A stretch of 64,000 bases of DNA from Porphyra umbilicalis (taxonomy: Eukaryota > Rhodophyta > Bangiophyceae > Bangiales > Bangiaceae), in contig KV918770.1 of the NCBI GenBank assembly GCA_002049455.2, forward strand, positions 372,001 to 436,000, given 5' to 3'. Positions 31,421 through 42,051 of the stretch are shown here, piece by piece. Under the pieces are notes generated by a model. It had not been told where the DNA came from. It saw nothing but the letters and a program-made list of their open reading frames with translations, and did not search any database. Both the position numbers and the translations under genes were made by a program. Within the stretch, counting starts at the first letter, position 1. Each line of letters begins with the position of its first letter.

Positions 31421-31620
31421 ACGGGGGGGGCTCTCAGGGGGGTGTGGGGGGGGGGGTGGGAGGCTTGCGGGGGGTTTGGGGGGGGGGGGGGGGGGGTGGG
31501 GCTGCTGGGGGCCTGGGGGGGCTGGGGGGGGGCGCGGGGGGGGGGTGCGGGGGGGGGCCTTGGGGGGGCTCTGGGGGGGAAGCTCTTGGGGGGGGCCCTG
31601 GCGGGGGGTGCCGGCGGGGA
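31421..31620 (+). repeat. Poly-G-rich tract with G-quadruplex potential
   Basis: About 200 bp, mostly runs of three to more than fifteen G separated by single T, C or short words, so it can form many overlapping quadruplexes on the plus strand. Left border: an 11-bp inverted repeat CCCCGTCGATT / AATCGACGGGG (31387-31430). All ORFs here are compositional. Confidence 0.85.
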
Positions 31621-33160
31621 ACATTGCCACGATAAAATTATATCGATTGTGGACTCTTAGGTGTTTGAATTTACCACAATGACGCGTGCGTCGGTTACCT
31701 TTCTGGATATCGCTTGACGTGACGTAACAATGACTGTCCGATGGATGTGAGCGTCACAAGACAGAGTAAGACAGCGGGCCCCAGCATGTTCTGACGGGTC
31801 ACAAACACCGCGCAGGCGCGCCCATCCGTGGAAAAGGCCCATCCCCCACGCCAGCTGCAGGCAGCGGCCGGCGGCCGCCGGCCGCGGCACGCCTGGTTAA
31901 GGCTGCTCTTCTGGGTCTGAGCATTACATCGCAAGGATGAAAAGACAAGCTGCAACGTGCTAAAATGTGAGTGGTCAATACGAAATACCCCTCTCACAGG
32001 GGTCGTAGAGGCCGAAACAGGGGACGTCCCCTGTTTCTGCCTCTACGACCCCTGTGAGGGGGGTGACACTGGTCTCAATTTCGGCCTGAGTAGGCTCTGT
32101 GAGAGGGGTGCCTGACGATCCAGGATGACCCGTGGGCGGTGACTTGATCCGACGGATCACGTCTTGCCCGCGCGTTGCTGCGCCCGTCGTCCGCAGCCGA
32201 TTTTGTATGCGCCCGGGTGATCGCTATGCCGTTGCCGTCTTCCAGTGGTGAGGCTCAATATGGCGAAGGAAAACAAAGACCGGATGTACGCTTTGTCGTA
32301 CGGTAGTTGCACGTGTCAGTGTAGGGTCAGTGCAGGGGAGGGGGCGGGCGTGGGGGGGAGGGGGGAGGCGCGTACGTCCCGAACACACGGCGGGAAACAA
32401 TGCTCATCCTCCCCCCCTATCCACAGATATGCTCTTTTGGTCACCCCTGCGTCCTCCCCGCGGATACTCTTTCGTTCTTTTTCTTTTTTGCGAAAACAGG
32501 GCAACCGTAGCAAACATTGTCGTCGCGTTCCGATGCACAGTGTGGGCATACTGCTGCATCAAGACTGCCCCGCATCTTCATTTGCAATGATGATCGGGGG
32601 GGTCTGCCAGCGTTATGTAATGCTTCTAGCAGGTCCCCCTGCATTCTCCTAGGTAAGCGGGGAAAGCCGAGACAGAATCTGCAGTCCTTTTTTTTTCCGA
32701 ACCACTTCCCGAGGGACACTGGCCATCTGTATGCAGATGTTGCTCCCTCGGCTACCTGTTTGCTGGTCAATGAGCGTGCTCAGGAGTCGACGGTTCGTGC
32801 ACAAGGGTGCACAGCGCAAGAAAATGAGCCACAGAGCGCTCGGAGAGCATGACCACAGTTGGAGTTGTGGATGTCTTGTCCTTGTGTGGTGTGCATCTCG
32901 TCCGTGCCTGTCGGAGCAGGTCTGATGCCAAATCGGTGCATGTCAATTTTCGTGAAAGGAGCTTGAAACAAGAACACCATTAACGTCCCCTCGGGGCCAA
33001 TGAGAGCGGATGACCTTGTCCACGTTGTAATCTTCTTGAAACTTTGGATGTGGAATCTGACATTCCCCCTTGTGACCAATGAGCAGTCGTATTTGAGGGA
33101 GGAGCCAATCCAGGGCCGCAGTTCGCTTGAAAACCCAGAAGAGCAGGAACACTGGGTCTT
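31621..33160. other. Intergenic sequence with a 76-bp palindrome; no supported gene
   Basis: Only weak ORFs. The most protein-like is minus 32441-32770, with CRFCLGFPRLP and VCPHCASERDDNVCYGCPVF. It is cysteine-paired but short, without a recognised domain, and may be a gene fragment. The palindrome is listed separately. Confidence 0.35.
31988..32063. repeat. Near-perfect 76-bp palindrome
   Basis: Two 38-base arms meet with no spacer at 32025/32026 (GGGGAC|GTCCCC). Pairing inspected base by base shows one mismatch (32013/32038) and one G-T (31992/32059). Outer sequence CCCCTCTCACAG. A related CTGTGAGAGGGG occurs again at about 32097. Confidence 0.95.
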
Positions 33161-33162
33161 AA

Positions 33163-34462
33163 CTAAAGGTCGATTCCACGCATTAAGGCGCATGAGCGCG
33201 ACTCATATTGGCGCGCACAGAACTCGGCAATCGAACGAGCGTTGACGATCCGCATGGACGCATCCTGGAGCCTACTTCATCAGCGTTTTTATGATGCACG
33301 TTCAGGCGGCTACGACAATCGGCTTGAGAGACAGACGTTTTTCCTTGCATCCCACCGTTGTCTTGAACGCCTTTTTGTGGAATAAATGGCCCGCTGATGA
33401 CGCTGCAGGCGGTAACTCGAAGTGGCTAGGCAACCAAATGCGTGTCATCGGTGCTGCGGGGAAGTCTGGACGACATGTGTGGCCGTTGGTCTACATGGGC
33501 GGTGGTGGGGGGGGGCAGGTGATGCTCGTAGCCGGCCGAGAGAAAGTGCATTTCCATGGGATGCCAGATCGGATCATACGTGTCTTGCATCAGAATTTGG
33601 TGAGAGCCGGTTCTGGATCGGCAGAGACGAAGAAAACGGCGCGATTCTGGAGGGGCAGAGAAACACCGAAGTGTATCTCAGCGCTGCAAGATCCTTTGAG
33701 CGCCTATGGTGCGTGTCCCAAAAATGAGACATGCGCGTTTTCTGAAGGACTGACACATCACTGCACGGGGGCAGGTGGGGTGGGGTACGAGAAAATTCTC
33801 GACTGGCCTCCATGGAAAGAGCCTCTCCCGACGCGTTCTTGGCTGACAACTCCTTAGTACCCGCCTGTGGGCCCTGTTCTGGGGACCTCTCAGATAGCCC
33901 CGATCTTGGAGCCAGTCTTTTTCAGGTTCTTGGGGTTACAGGTTTGCAACGCCAAAGCTCATGTGCTAACTGGAGCTTCTATGAGGGGTGTCCCAAATCG
34001 TGTTTCCTTCACAGGGGGCTACATGGGGGTCTTTTTCACGTTTTTATTGGTAAGGTCGTGCCCTTTTCTTCGTGCACGAACTGTCAACACACGCCTGCTC
34101 TAGTGTCCGTGCATTTGATTGGGGCGCGTGATCGTCGCCTGTCGAAGCTGCAATGAATGACACTTTCCCCCATGACACGTCAGGAGGTGCCGCCTCTGCT
34201 ATCACTGTCAGGGGCCGTTCTGGAAGCACAGTGGGACCGAGTGGGTCACATTACATTATCGGACCGTTGCAGAAGGCCAGTGGGCCGAGAAAAAAAGAAA
34301 AAACCGCGATGTCTCATTTTTGGGACACGCACCATAGTATTTTTTCCTTGAGTACCCATGCCACGGAGACCAGATATGCATACTTCTCATGGTTAAAAAA
34401 AGTCTAGAACAGCAGAGAAAACCCTTTCCTCATGCGCCTAAATGCACGGAATAGACCTTTAG
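33163..34462. mobile_element. 1.3-kb element with 34-bp imperfect terminal inverted repeats
   Basis: Left end CTAAAGGTCGATTCCACG..., right end (inverted) CTAAAGGTCTATTCCGTG..., both running on to AGGCGCATGAG: about 34 bp with four or five differences. No clear target duplication. A second TIR element (33707-34334) is nested inside. ORF 33291-33857 (+) has no recognised domain. Confidence 0.6.
33707..34334. mobile_element. 628-bp TIR element with TA target, nested
   Basis: Ends TGGTGCGTGTCCCAAAAATG and its inverse, followed by AGACAT: about 26 bp identical, flanked by TA at 33705-33706 and 34335-34336. This fits Tc1/mariner-type MITEs. The termini resemble those of the 236-bp element at 39285-39520. 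Confidence 0.75.
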
Positions 34463-35020
34463 GCGTGGCGGCGGGCCCCCCGCCGGCCGCCGCCCCCGCC
34501 GCTGACCGCCGCCCCCCTACGGGGGCCGCCCCCGCCCCTGGCCGCGCCCCCCGCTGCTGGCGCCGGCGCCATCGCTTGCGCCGCCCTGGCCGCTGGCTGG
34601 CGCCGCCGTTGCCCGCCGCCGCCCGCGCCGCTGGCGCCGCCGCCGTCGCTGCCGCTGCCCTGGCTGCCAGTTGGCGTCGCCGCTGCCCGCCGCCACCCCC
34701 GACGCTGGCCGCCTCCCCCCCTGATGGCGCTACCCCAGCCGCTGCCGTCGCCCCCGTCGCTGCCGCCGCCCCCGCCCTTGGTCGCAGCCCCCACCGCTGG
34801 CGCCGCCCCCGCCACTGATGGCCAGCCCCGCTGCTGGCGCCGCCCCCGCCGCTTCCTACCGCCCCCGCCGATGGCCGCCGCCCCCGCGGGCGGGCGGTGG
34901 CAGCGACTCCGGCGCGGGTGCGGTCTGCCTGAGGGCGGGCCGTCGGTGGCGGGTGGCGGGTGTTGGGGTGGGTCGGCCGCGGCCTGTGATTGTGGGTGAG
35001 GAGGCGGAAGTGGTGGGGGG
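34463..35020 (-). repeat. GCC/GGC imperfect trinucleotide array, left arm
   Basis: Dense GCC-rich imperfect repeats (CCCGCCGCTGGCGCCGCC...). Its reverse complement matches the start of the array at 36.2 kb over the non-repetitive word GCAGACCGCAC..CGCCGG.GTCGCT.CCACCG. Open in most frames because stop codons are AT-rich. No protein claimed. Confidence 0.7.
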
Positions 35021-36140
35021 AGGCAGCGACGGCGAGGGGAAGCAGCTGCGGTGTGGGGGGGCAACAACTGTGTGGGGGTGCAGCGAGGGTCGGAGGAGGC
35101 AACAAGGGTGGGGAGAGGCAGCAGGGATTGGGGATGCAGAGGCAGTGTTGGGAAGCAACGGCTATGGGGGGGTGGGCGTCGGACGCGAGAATGAGCGTGG
35201 TGGTGAGCGAGGTAGCATCGGTACTGGCTGTAAGGGACGAGAAATGGGGGAAGGAGGGAGATGAACCCTTCTGACAGTGTGTCAGACACAGTGTATACGA
35301 CAGAAAGGCACTGACGACTGCAGTCGTAGCCGTCCTGGCAACCAGCTGAGGGGGGCACGGAGGCAGAGGAGACTGCAGACGGCTTCACCAGCAGTGTGAA
35401 TGGACCCCCTTTGACAGTGCTTCAAATCCAGTGTGCTCCGCAGATCGAGACTGACACTGTCCAATCCAGTGGATCATGTATTTTCTCTGACACTGTTCAA
35501 TCCAGTGGGTTGCCACCCTGCTCTTCTCTTGCTGCCTATAACAGTTCTGCATCTGTTCTTGCAAAAAAAGAAACGCTGCGTACCTCCTACAGCACCCTTT
35601 TCCCATGTTGTTCAGTTTTTCTTTGGAGACTGTACGGTCTGGTTACCTCCGCGTTACCCGCTTCCATCTGGTCCAAGAAAGAGAAGCATGCGACACGTCG
35701 GGGGCGAAGTCGACCAAAACAACACTTTTTCAGAGAGAATCCTGTCTGGTGCTTTGAAGGGTCCTGGGAACGGAAATGCAGGTGGCTAAGTGTACAAAGG
35801 CCTCCTTCCTACTTTTCTAGCCCCTCCAAGTTCACAGCGGCCAGATATGCCACTACCTCCCAACGGTGCTCTGTCATTCTGCTGGCCAACTTTCTGTGTG
35901 CGTTGGCTTTTATACACCCCATACACTCAATCGAGGCTGAAAAGCCACATCAGGACGGTCGTAGGATGCCCACGTCACGTAGCGTCCTTTCCGCCAACCG
36001 AGCCACCTCGTCAGTGTGTGTATTAGTCGCCTGCGGAGGCGGATTGCTGCCAAAGCACCCTAGGCCCTCCCTGAAAGTCCCATAAGATCCCCGCACACTC
36101 GTAGCCGTGGCGCATGAACAGTTATCGGTGGATGTATTAC
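35021..36140. other. Spacer between inverted GC arrays
   Basis: G/T-rich, then mixed sequence. Repeated words TCCAGTG and ACACTGT(C/T)CAATCCAGTG occur at about 35420-35510. A plus-strand ORF of 229 codons (35396-36085) lacks recognisable motifs and is not called a gene. Confidence 0.4.
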
Positions 36141-36149
36141 TGACGTACT

Positions 36150-37700
36150 AAACAGACGCCGGCCGCTACCGCCGCCGCCGGCTCCCACTGCCAGCCACCG
36201 TGAGCAGCCGCCCCACCCACACCCAAAGCCCACGCACCGTCCACCCCCCACACCCGCCACGTGCGACCCACCACTCGCCATGGAAAGCCCATCCACACGC
36301 AGACCGCACAGACGCCGGGGTCGCTACCACCGACCGCCCGCAGGGGCGGCGGCCAGCGGCGGGGGCGGTCGTCAGCGGTGGCGGCGGCACCAGCGGCGGA
36401 GGTCGCGGCCAGGGGCGGGGGCGGCGCCACCGGCGCAGGCGACGCCAGCAGGGGGGACGGCCGCCAGGGGCCAGGGCAGCACCAGCGGCCGGGGCTGCGG
36501 CAGTGGCTGGGGCGGTGCCGCCAGGGGGGGAGGCGGCCAGCGTCGGGGGCGGCGGCGGGCAGCGGCGGCGCCAGCCGGCGGCCAGGGCAGCGCCAGCGAC
36601 GGTGGCGGCGCCAGCGGCGGGGATCGCGGCCAGGGGCGGGGGCGGCGGCTGCGGTGGGGGTGGCGCCAGCAGGTGGGGCGCCCGCCAGAGACCAGGGCGG
36701 CGCCAGTGGTGGCGGTGGCGCCAGCGGCGGAGACTGCGACCGGGGGTGGGGGCAGCGGCCAGCGGCGGCGGCGGCGGCGGGCGGCGGCGGAACCAGCCGG
36801 GGGCGGCAGCGGCATCAGCCAGGGGCGGTGGCGGCAGCAACCGGGGGTGGCTGCGGCAGCGGCCGGGGACGGGGGAACCAGCACCCGAGAGGAGCCGCGG
36901 CAGCCGCCGGGGGCAGCAGCAGCGGCCGGGGGCGGCGGCAGCCGCCGGGAGCGGCGACAGCGCTCGGGGGCGGCGGCGGCAGCCGCCGGGGGCTGCGGTG
37001 GCAGCAGCTGGTGGCGGCGGCGGTAGCCGTCGGGGGCGGCAGCGGCAGCCGCCGGGGGCGGCGGCGCCAGCGGCCGGGGACAGCGGCGCCAGCGGCCGAG
37101 GGCGGCGGAGGCGGCGGCCGGGGGCGGCAGCAGGGGCCGAGGGCGGCGCCAGCCGCCGTGAGCGGCGGCAGCATTCGGGGGCGGCGGCGGCAGCGGCCGG
37201 GGGCGGCGTCGGCAGCCGCCGGGGGCGGCGGCGGCAACGGCCGGGGACGACGGCGGCAGCCGCCGGGGGCGGCTGCGGCTGGGGACGGCGGCGGCGGCCG
37301 CCGCGGGCGGCAGTGGCGGCAGCCGAGGTCGGCGACGGTGGCGGTCGAGGGCGGTGGCGGCAGCGGCTGGCAGCTGCGGCGGAGGCAGCTGGGAGCGGCG
37401 GTTCCGGCGGTCGTCGGCGGGGGCGGCGGCAGGCTGGGGCGGCGGCGGCAGGGGGCGGCGTTAGCGGCGGTAGCAGTTCGTGGTGGCGGCGGCGGCAGGC
37501 AGGGGCGGCGGCGGCAGGTGACGGCGGCGGCGGCAAGACCGGGCGCCGGTGGCAGCGGGCCGTGGCGACGGCGGCGGCGGCTGGTGGCGGCGGCGGTGGC
37601 AGCCGGGGGCGGCGACGGCGGCAGCCAGGGGCGGCCGCGCCGCGGGGGCGGCGGCAGCCAGGGGCGGCCGCGCAGCGGGGGCGGCGGCAGCCAGCTGCGC
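36150..37700 (+). repeat. GGC-rich imperfect trinucleotide array, right arm (1.5 kb)
   Basis: Long run of GGCGGC/GGGGGCGGC/CAGC words (for example CAGCCGCCGGGGGCGGC), open in up to five frames over more than 400 codons. Codon content is dominated by Gly/Arg/Ala/Ser in one sense and Pro/Ala/Arg in the other. This and the inverted arm at 34.5 kb point to repeat expansion rather than a gene. Confidence 0.75.
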
Positions 37701-38440
37701 AGTGGGGCTTAGACCGTGTACCTTACAGATCTGCGAATCCTCTGCAATGGCGTGTTGCAGACTGCTTGCAGGTCTGGAAAAGTGGCCGCGTGAGCCACGA
37801 ACAGCATGATTTCCTGCAGCAGAGATCTGCGGAACAGCTCATTGTCGTGCATTTATGCAAAAAAAACGGAGGACCGGTGCTTTTCTTTCATGGAAAGCAC
37901 CGTGACGGTGCGAGGATCTTGTGCCAAAAAGTTCCAGCGTGATCCCCAGTTTTTTTCTGCCCACGATAAGCCTTTATTGTTTTTGACCTGCAGGAAATCT
38001 GCTGGTAAAATGTTGCAGGTCGCTGCCGGACCCCTGTTGCAGCGCACATTTTCTGTGCCGGGTCTGTGGAAACCTGCAACTGGGCTGCACTTGCAGCGCA
38101 TGTCTTCAGCATCAAGTCTGCTGCAGAATGACGATAACGGCTTCCTATTGGTGGAAGCGAGATAACTCCGCGCCTGCTAGGAGTTATACTAGCGTACAGC
38201 AGAAGAACAGCACGAGCTGAGCATCGTCTCAGCATTTGGATGTTGCAGACAAGCAGCGAAAGAGCAGAAAACATGCGTGCCGATCTGCCAGATATCTGTT
38301 GAGCCAGCAGGCTGCCAGCACAAAATGGCCCGACCTGCAGCCATTTGGCAGACTGTGGAGATCCTGCAACAGCCTGCAACACGGAATCAGCAGATCCGTA
38401 AGGTACACGGTCTAAGCCCCACTGCGCAGGGGCGGCGACA
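37695..38440. repeat. Foldback-like segment with about 38-bp terminal inverted repeats
   Basis: CTGCGCAGTGGGGCTTAGAC followed by CGTGTACCTTACAGATCTGC at the left (37697-37736) is inverted at the right (38392-38431) with one difference (A/G). The interior is rich in TGCAG words and contains no recognised gene. GGC-rich sequence flanks both sides. Confidence 0.75.
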
Positions 38441-38672
38441 GCGGGGGACGGCAGCAGTGCGGGAAGGAGGCAACCGCTGCGGGGGGGGGAGTAGCGCGGT
38501 GCAGCGACAGCCGCCAGTGGCAGCCATCCATGCGCCGCGGGGGCGGCCGGCATGATGCCCAGCTGGTGGGACGTGTGACGGGGAAATGTGATTCCAGCAC
38601 TGTGAATGATGTGATGACGCCCAGCTCGCAGGAACGTTGTAACGATCTGTTCTCTGGCCTCTCGTTGTCAAT

Positions 38673-39054
38673 TAGGGTTGCTCAGAACGCCCGGGGCGTC
38701 GTTAAGGGCGTCGTTAAGGGCGTCACTAGGGCGTCATTTGGGCGTCGTGCGCCCCTAACGCCCCAACTCAAAAGGGCGTCAGCAAGGCGTCACGAAGAGA
38801 AAGTGTTCATGGGGGTCTGCATAGTTCAGCAGGTGGCGGCTGTGCACCTTGGTTGGGGACAGGCACCCAGTCTTGACACAAAAATGACTTATGAAAGCAA
38901 AGTATGGGTGCCACTTGGCCCATATTGCGAATATTGAGGGTGCTACTTGGGGCGTCGTGAGGGCGTTTTGGCTGCCTAATGGGGCGTCAGTAAGGCGTCT
39001 TATCCGTCGCGCGCCCCTGACGCCCCCGAAATAGGGGCGTCGTGTGCAACCCTA
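38673..39054 (+). mobile_element. hAT-type MITE copy 2 (382 bp), TSD TTGTCAAT
   Basis: Same family as 30848-31234 (about 90% alike by eye). It has the same TAGGGTTGC termini and a different, perfect 8-bp target duplication, TTGTCAAT, at 38665-38672 and 39055-39062. Confidence 0.92.
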
Positions 39055-39284
39055 TTGTCAATCCCATATACTGGACTTTCCGTCCGGCAGTGCATTTAAA
39101 TCCCGACCGCATTCCATCCGGGGCGGGCCGACGGCTGCTGTAAGGGACCCCCTCCAGTCGAGCGTACTGAGGCGACTTGATTTCGATTTGCTTTGAACTA
39201 TTTACAGTGCTCTGAGGCGTTGCAAACGGCCCACACGACTATTTTTCCTTACACAATCGACGGGGTGCCCTTCTGCATGAGATA

Positions 39285-39520
39285 TGGCGCGTCGCCAAAG
39301 AATGATCGGATCCGAGCAAGTTCCACAGCAAGTTGCAGCATGCTGTGACCGTGCTGTGACTGTGCTTTGAAATAAAATTGCATGCTGAGGGCTCCTGGAT
39401 GGCTCTGTGGGAGGCAAGGACGATCACAGCAATTTTAAATTCTGTGCTGTGAGCTGCTGTGAACTGCTGTGACTTGCTGTGAGCGTTTCTCAGATCCGAT
39501 CATTCTTTGGCGACGCGCCA
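39285..39520. mobile_element. 236-bp MITE, TA target
   Basis: Ends TGGCGCGTCGCCAAAGAATG and its inverse, continuing to ATCGGATC: about 28 bp identical, flanked by TA on both sides (39283-39284, 39521-39522). The interior is full of GCTGTGA words. Confidence 0.85.
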
Positions 39521-39522
39521 TA

Positions 39523-40383
39523 CTACATGCAAATGATGGTCTTCGATCACAGCACAATTCCAGGCCAGCGTGTCTTCGCGTACGCGCTTTTAGTCGTAAA
39601 TAGCTTCTTGGTAGGCCCGCGGAGACGATGCGCCCGGCAACCCTGCCTGGCTGTGCATTCCACCACCGCCATGGCCCCACGCGCGCGAACAACCTCGTCG
39701 ACAGCGGTCGCGACCGTCATTAGCGAGCATCACCGCTGGACTCACTCGTTCCAGCGTTGAGGTAGACGATGTGGCCGGTATGCATGGGTGTTGGGAAGCA
39801 GAGGGGGGCGTCCGTCGAAGCAGGCGGCGTGGAGCAGGCGTGCAGCCTGATTTCTGGCGGGCAGTCGGCTGCAATGATGGGTGCGGCGGCCTCGACACTG
39901 CTGGTCTTGATGGTGCGCTGCCCGCGGACGTCACGGTCCTACCCTCGCGGAGGGCTAGTCGGGCCGTGGCTCTGTGGGTAGGGGTGCGACGGCTGACGCC
40001 CGTCCCTGCGCCCGCTTTTCGTCTGCCTGGTGCGGCTGGGTGGCCACACTGCTCGTCGCTCGTCAGCGGGCTGTCTGGCCGGCTTGGCGCACTCCCCAGT
40101 GCTGTTTTCGCGTTGCGCAGTGGACGCCGTGGAGGGAATACCTGCGCGTTGGCGTTGCCTTGCCGCGTCCATCCACCAGCTGCGGACTCTTCTGGCAGTT
40201 CTCCTGTGACCTCCGACAGTACCCGTCCCTGCCATCACGCACCGCTGCCCGCGGTCGCTGCAGGTGCCGTACTTCTCGCACTCTTCACCCCCCCTCCCCG
40301 CGTTCCGTCGCCTCTGACGTCCCCCCTTTTTCTCTCTCTTGCACTCACATTATCTCTCTTACCACCTCCCTCCTTCCCGCGCT
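39523..40383. promoter_or_regulatory. Upstream region of the secreted-protein gene
   Basis: No supported ORF on either strand. The last 100 bp before the ATG at 40384 is pyrimidine-rich (CCCCCCTTTTTCTCTCTCTTGC, then ACCACCTCCCTCCTTCCCGC), a plausible 5' leader. No TATA box is obvious. Confidence 0.35.
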
Positions 40384-41550
40384 ATGGCCTTCCTCCACCC
40401 GACGGCTGGCCGGCCGCTGATCGCCCTCGCCGTTATTGCGTTTCTCCTGACGGCAGCGGCCACGGAGGTGGTTGCGGCGTCCGCCGCCGCCGCCGACCGG
40501 CACGGCCCGACGCCTGGCTCGACCTGCCCCTGCGTACAGGAAGCTGACCCGAGCACGTCGACGTGTTACCACTGGACGGATCGGCTCCCGGCGGTGGGTG
40601 ACATCGCTGGCTGCAAGCGCGTCGCGTGTGCCCCGCGGTACTTGTGCGTCGCACAGCCACTGGCAACCCACATGTGCCACGTAACAGCCGTTACTGCTGT
40701 GCCCATTTGCTCGGACCGCGCCCAGCCTACCGCCTGCAACTGCCTTCGCACGGGTGTCGTCGCACCGACGCACCTGACGCCTATCCAAGCGACGGCGCGG
40801 TCTGGGGTGACGGCGGTAGATCCGCCGCTGGATTGCCAGGGTGCCCCAGTTGTGCGGATTGGGATTGAGGACAAGCCGTTCAAGTGTGTCAAGGAGGTCA
40901 ACACCAAGGCGCTGTCTGTGCATGATGCGTATTTCGGTGGGGGCACGACCACCCGCCAGTCGGGGTGGCACACTCGCGGCGACTGGGTGCATGTGCACTT
41001 TCTCGCGTCGGGCGACGCAGCCAACCCCCATGGCGTGTGCTTCACTAATGGCGGAGGCGCAGCGGCGATTGCTGGCGCGCCCGGCACCCGCGGCGTCGAC
41101 ATTCTCGTGACGACGCCGACTGGCACTAACAAGTTCCTGGCCAAGGACCCGGCGGACGCGCCATCGCCTGCGAATTCCACATTTGGTTACACGTCGATGC
41201 ACACCTCCGACGGGCTGCTGCAGTCGGTGCGGCAGTCATGGCCCAACGGCGGGCCTGGCCGTGGGTTTTGCTTGCGCATGCCCCGCTCCGCGCCACTCGG
41301 GGTAGAGCTGAAGGATATCAAGTGGCTTCGCGGCATGATGTTCTTTTCGGGCGGTACGGACTACCCATTGGCGGGAAGCATTCATATGTGGTGCGCATAC
41401 CACAGCGCCATCGAGCGGGGCATCAAGTTCCCACACCATTGGGGGCGGACGGTGTTTCCGCTGCCGGCGGGGACGCCACCCGATAACTATCCGAGCATCG
41501 AGCAGGTGACCTTCCGCCGGGCGTGCGACTGCGGGGTGTTCCCGGAGTAA
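40384..41550 (+). CDS. Putative secreted cysteine-containing protein, 388 aa
   Basis: Start chosen at the second ATG (40384; an in-frame ATG lies at 40339), because MAFLHPTAGRPLIALAVIAF and the following LLTAAATEVVAA form a textbook signal peptide. Mature part: an N-terminal cysteine cluster (CPCVQEADPSTSTCYHW, CKRVACAPRYLCV, MCHV, ICSD, CNCLRTG), then a less cysteine-rich domain with SVHDAYFGGGTTTRQSGWH, NPHGVCFTNGGG, GRGFCLRMP, SIHMWCAYHSAIERGIKFP, ending RRACDCGVFPE. Even codon use and intact length suggest a real, intronless gene. Family not recognised; extracellular matrix or secretory function is inference. It converges on the GT61-like gene, with 500 bp between stops. Confidence 0.8.
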   Translation: MAFLHPTAGRPLIALAVIAFLLTAAATEVVAASAAAADRHGPTPGSTCPCVQEADPSTSTCYHWTDRLPAVGDIAGCKRVACAPRYLCVAQPLATHMCHVTAVTAVPICSDRAQPTACNCLRTGVVAPTHLTPIQATARSGVTAVDPPLDCQGAPVVRIGIEDKPFKCVKEVNTKALSVHDAYFGGGTTTRQSGWHTRGDWVHVHFLASGDAANPHGVCFTNGGGAAAIAGAPGTRGVDILVTTPTGTNKFLAKDPADAPSPANSTFGYTSMHTSDGLLQSVRQSWPNGGPGRGFCLRMPRSAPLGVELKDIKWLRGMMFFSGGTDYPLAGSIHMWCAYHSAIERGIKFPHHWGRTVFPLPAGTPPDNYPSIEQVTFRRACDCGVFPE

Positions 41551-42051
41551 CATGCATGATGGGGCTGGGCATGATCCCTCGGGGAGAAGAAAGACGATTG
41601 CTAAGTATGCTTCAGGGTTGGTGATGAAGAGGATGGCTTGGCGTACGGGGGAATGGTAGGGCGGGTAGGAGGAAACTGGGGTAGTATGTGGGAACTCGCT
41701 TGTACCGTCACTCGTTCTACCTGTGTGCAGAGTCCCTCGGATTCGGGTGGGATTTGGCCGCTCTGCCCGGTCTCCCAACACAGGCGCAACGTACTACGCC
41801 GGCGGGAGTCCGGGCGTCGACCCAAATACGTCTGGAACAGACGCCCAGGGACCTGGGTCGGCGCCCGTTCTATGTCCGTCTCCTTTTGCGTTCGGAGCGC
41901 CCGCCTACCCCGCACGCCAGTAGCATTTGCGTGGGCAGCGGGGAACTCTGACGAGATGCTTCGAAAACAAACAGCGCTCTGCCGGATCCCCCTCCGCGCC
42001 CGGCACCACGTCATGCGGCCCAACTAACGGCGCCGCTTCCGCTCCTTCCCC

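Noticed and set aside
32441..32770. Cysteine-rich minus-strand ORF as a gene
   Set aside because: Has two CxxC pairs and looks protein-like, but is short, isolated and without recognised domain or splice context; mentioned only as a possible fragment.
36200..37942. 580-codon and 483-codon plus-strand ORFs and a 456-codon minus-strand ORF
   Set aside because: All arise from a GGC-rich array that lacks stop codons in nearly every frame; amino acid content follows the repeat.
31384..39268. 14-bp inverted match GCACCCCGTCGATT / AATCGACGGGGTGC about 7.9 kb apart, as ends of a large element
   Set aside because: Several inverted 14-mers are expected by chance in 64 kb; no target duplication or coding content supports it.
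39239..39427. Short ORFs around the 39.3-kb MITE
   Set aside because: They run through terminal inverted repeats and GCTGTGA words of the MITE.
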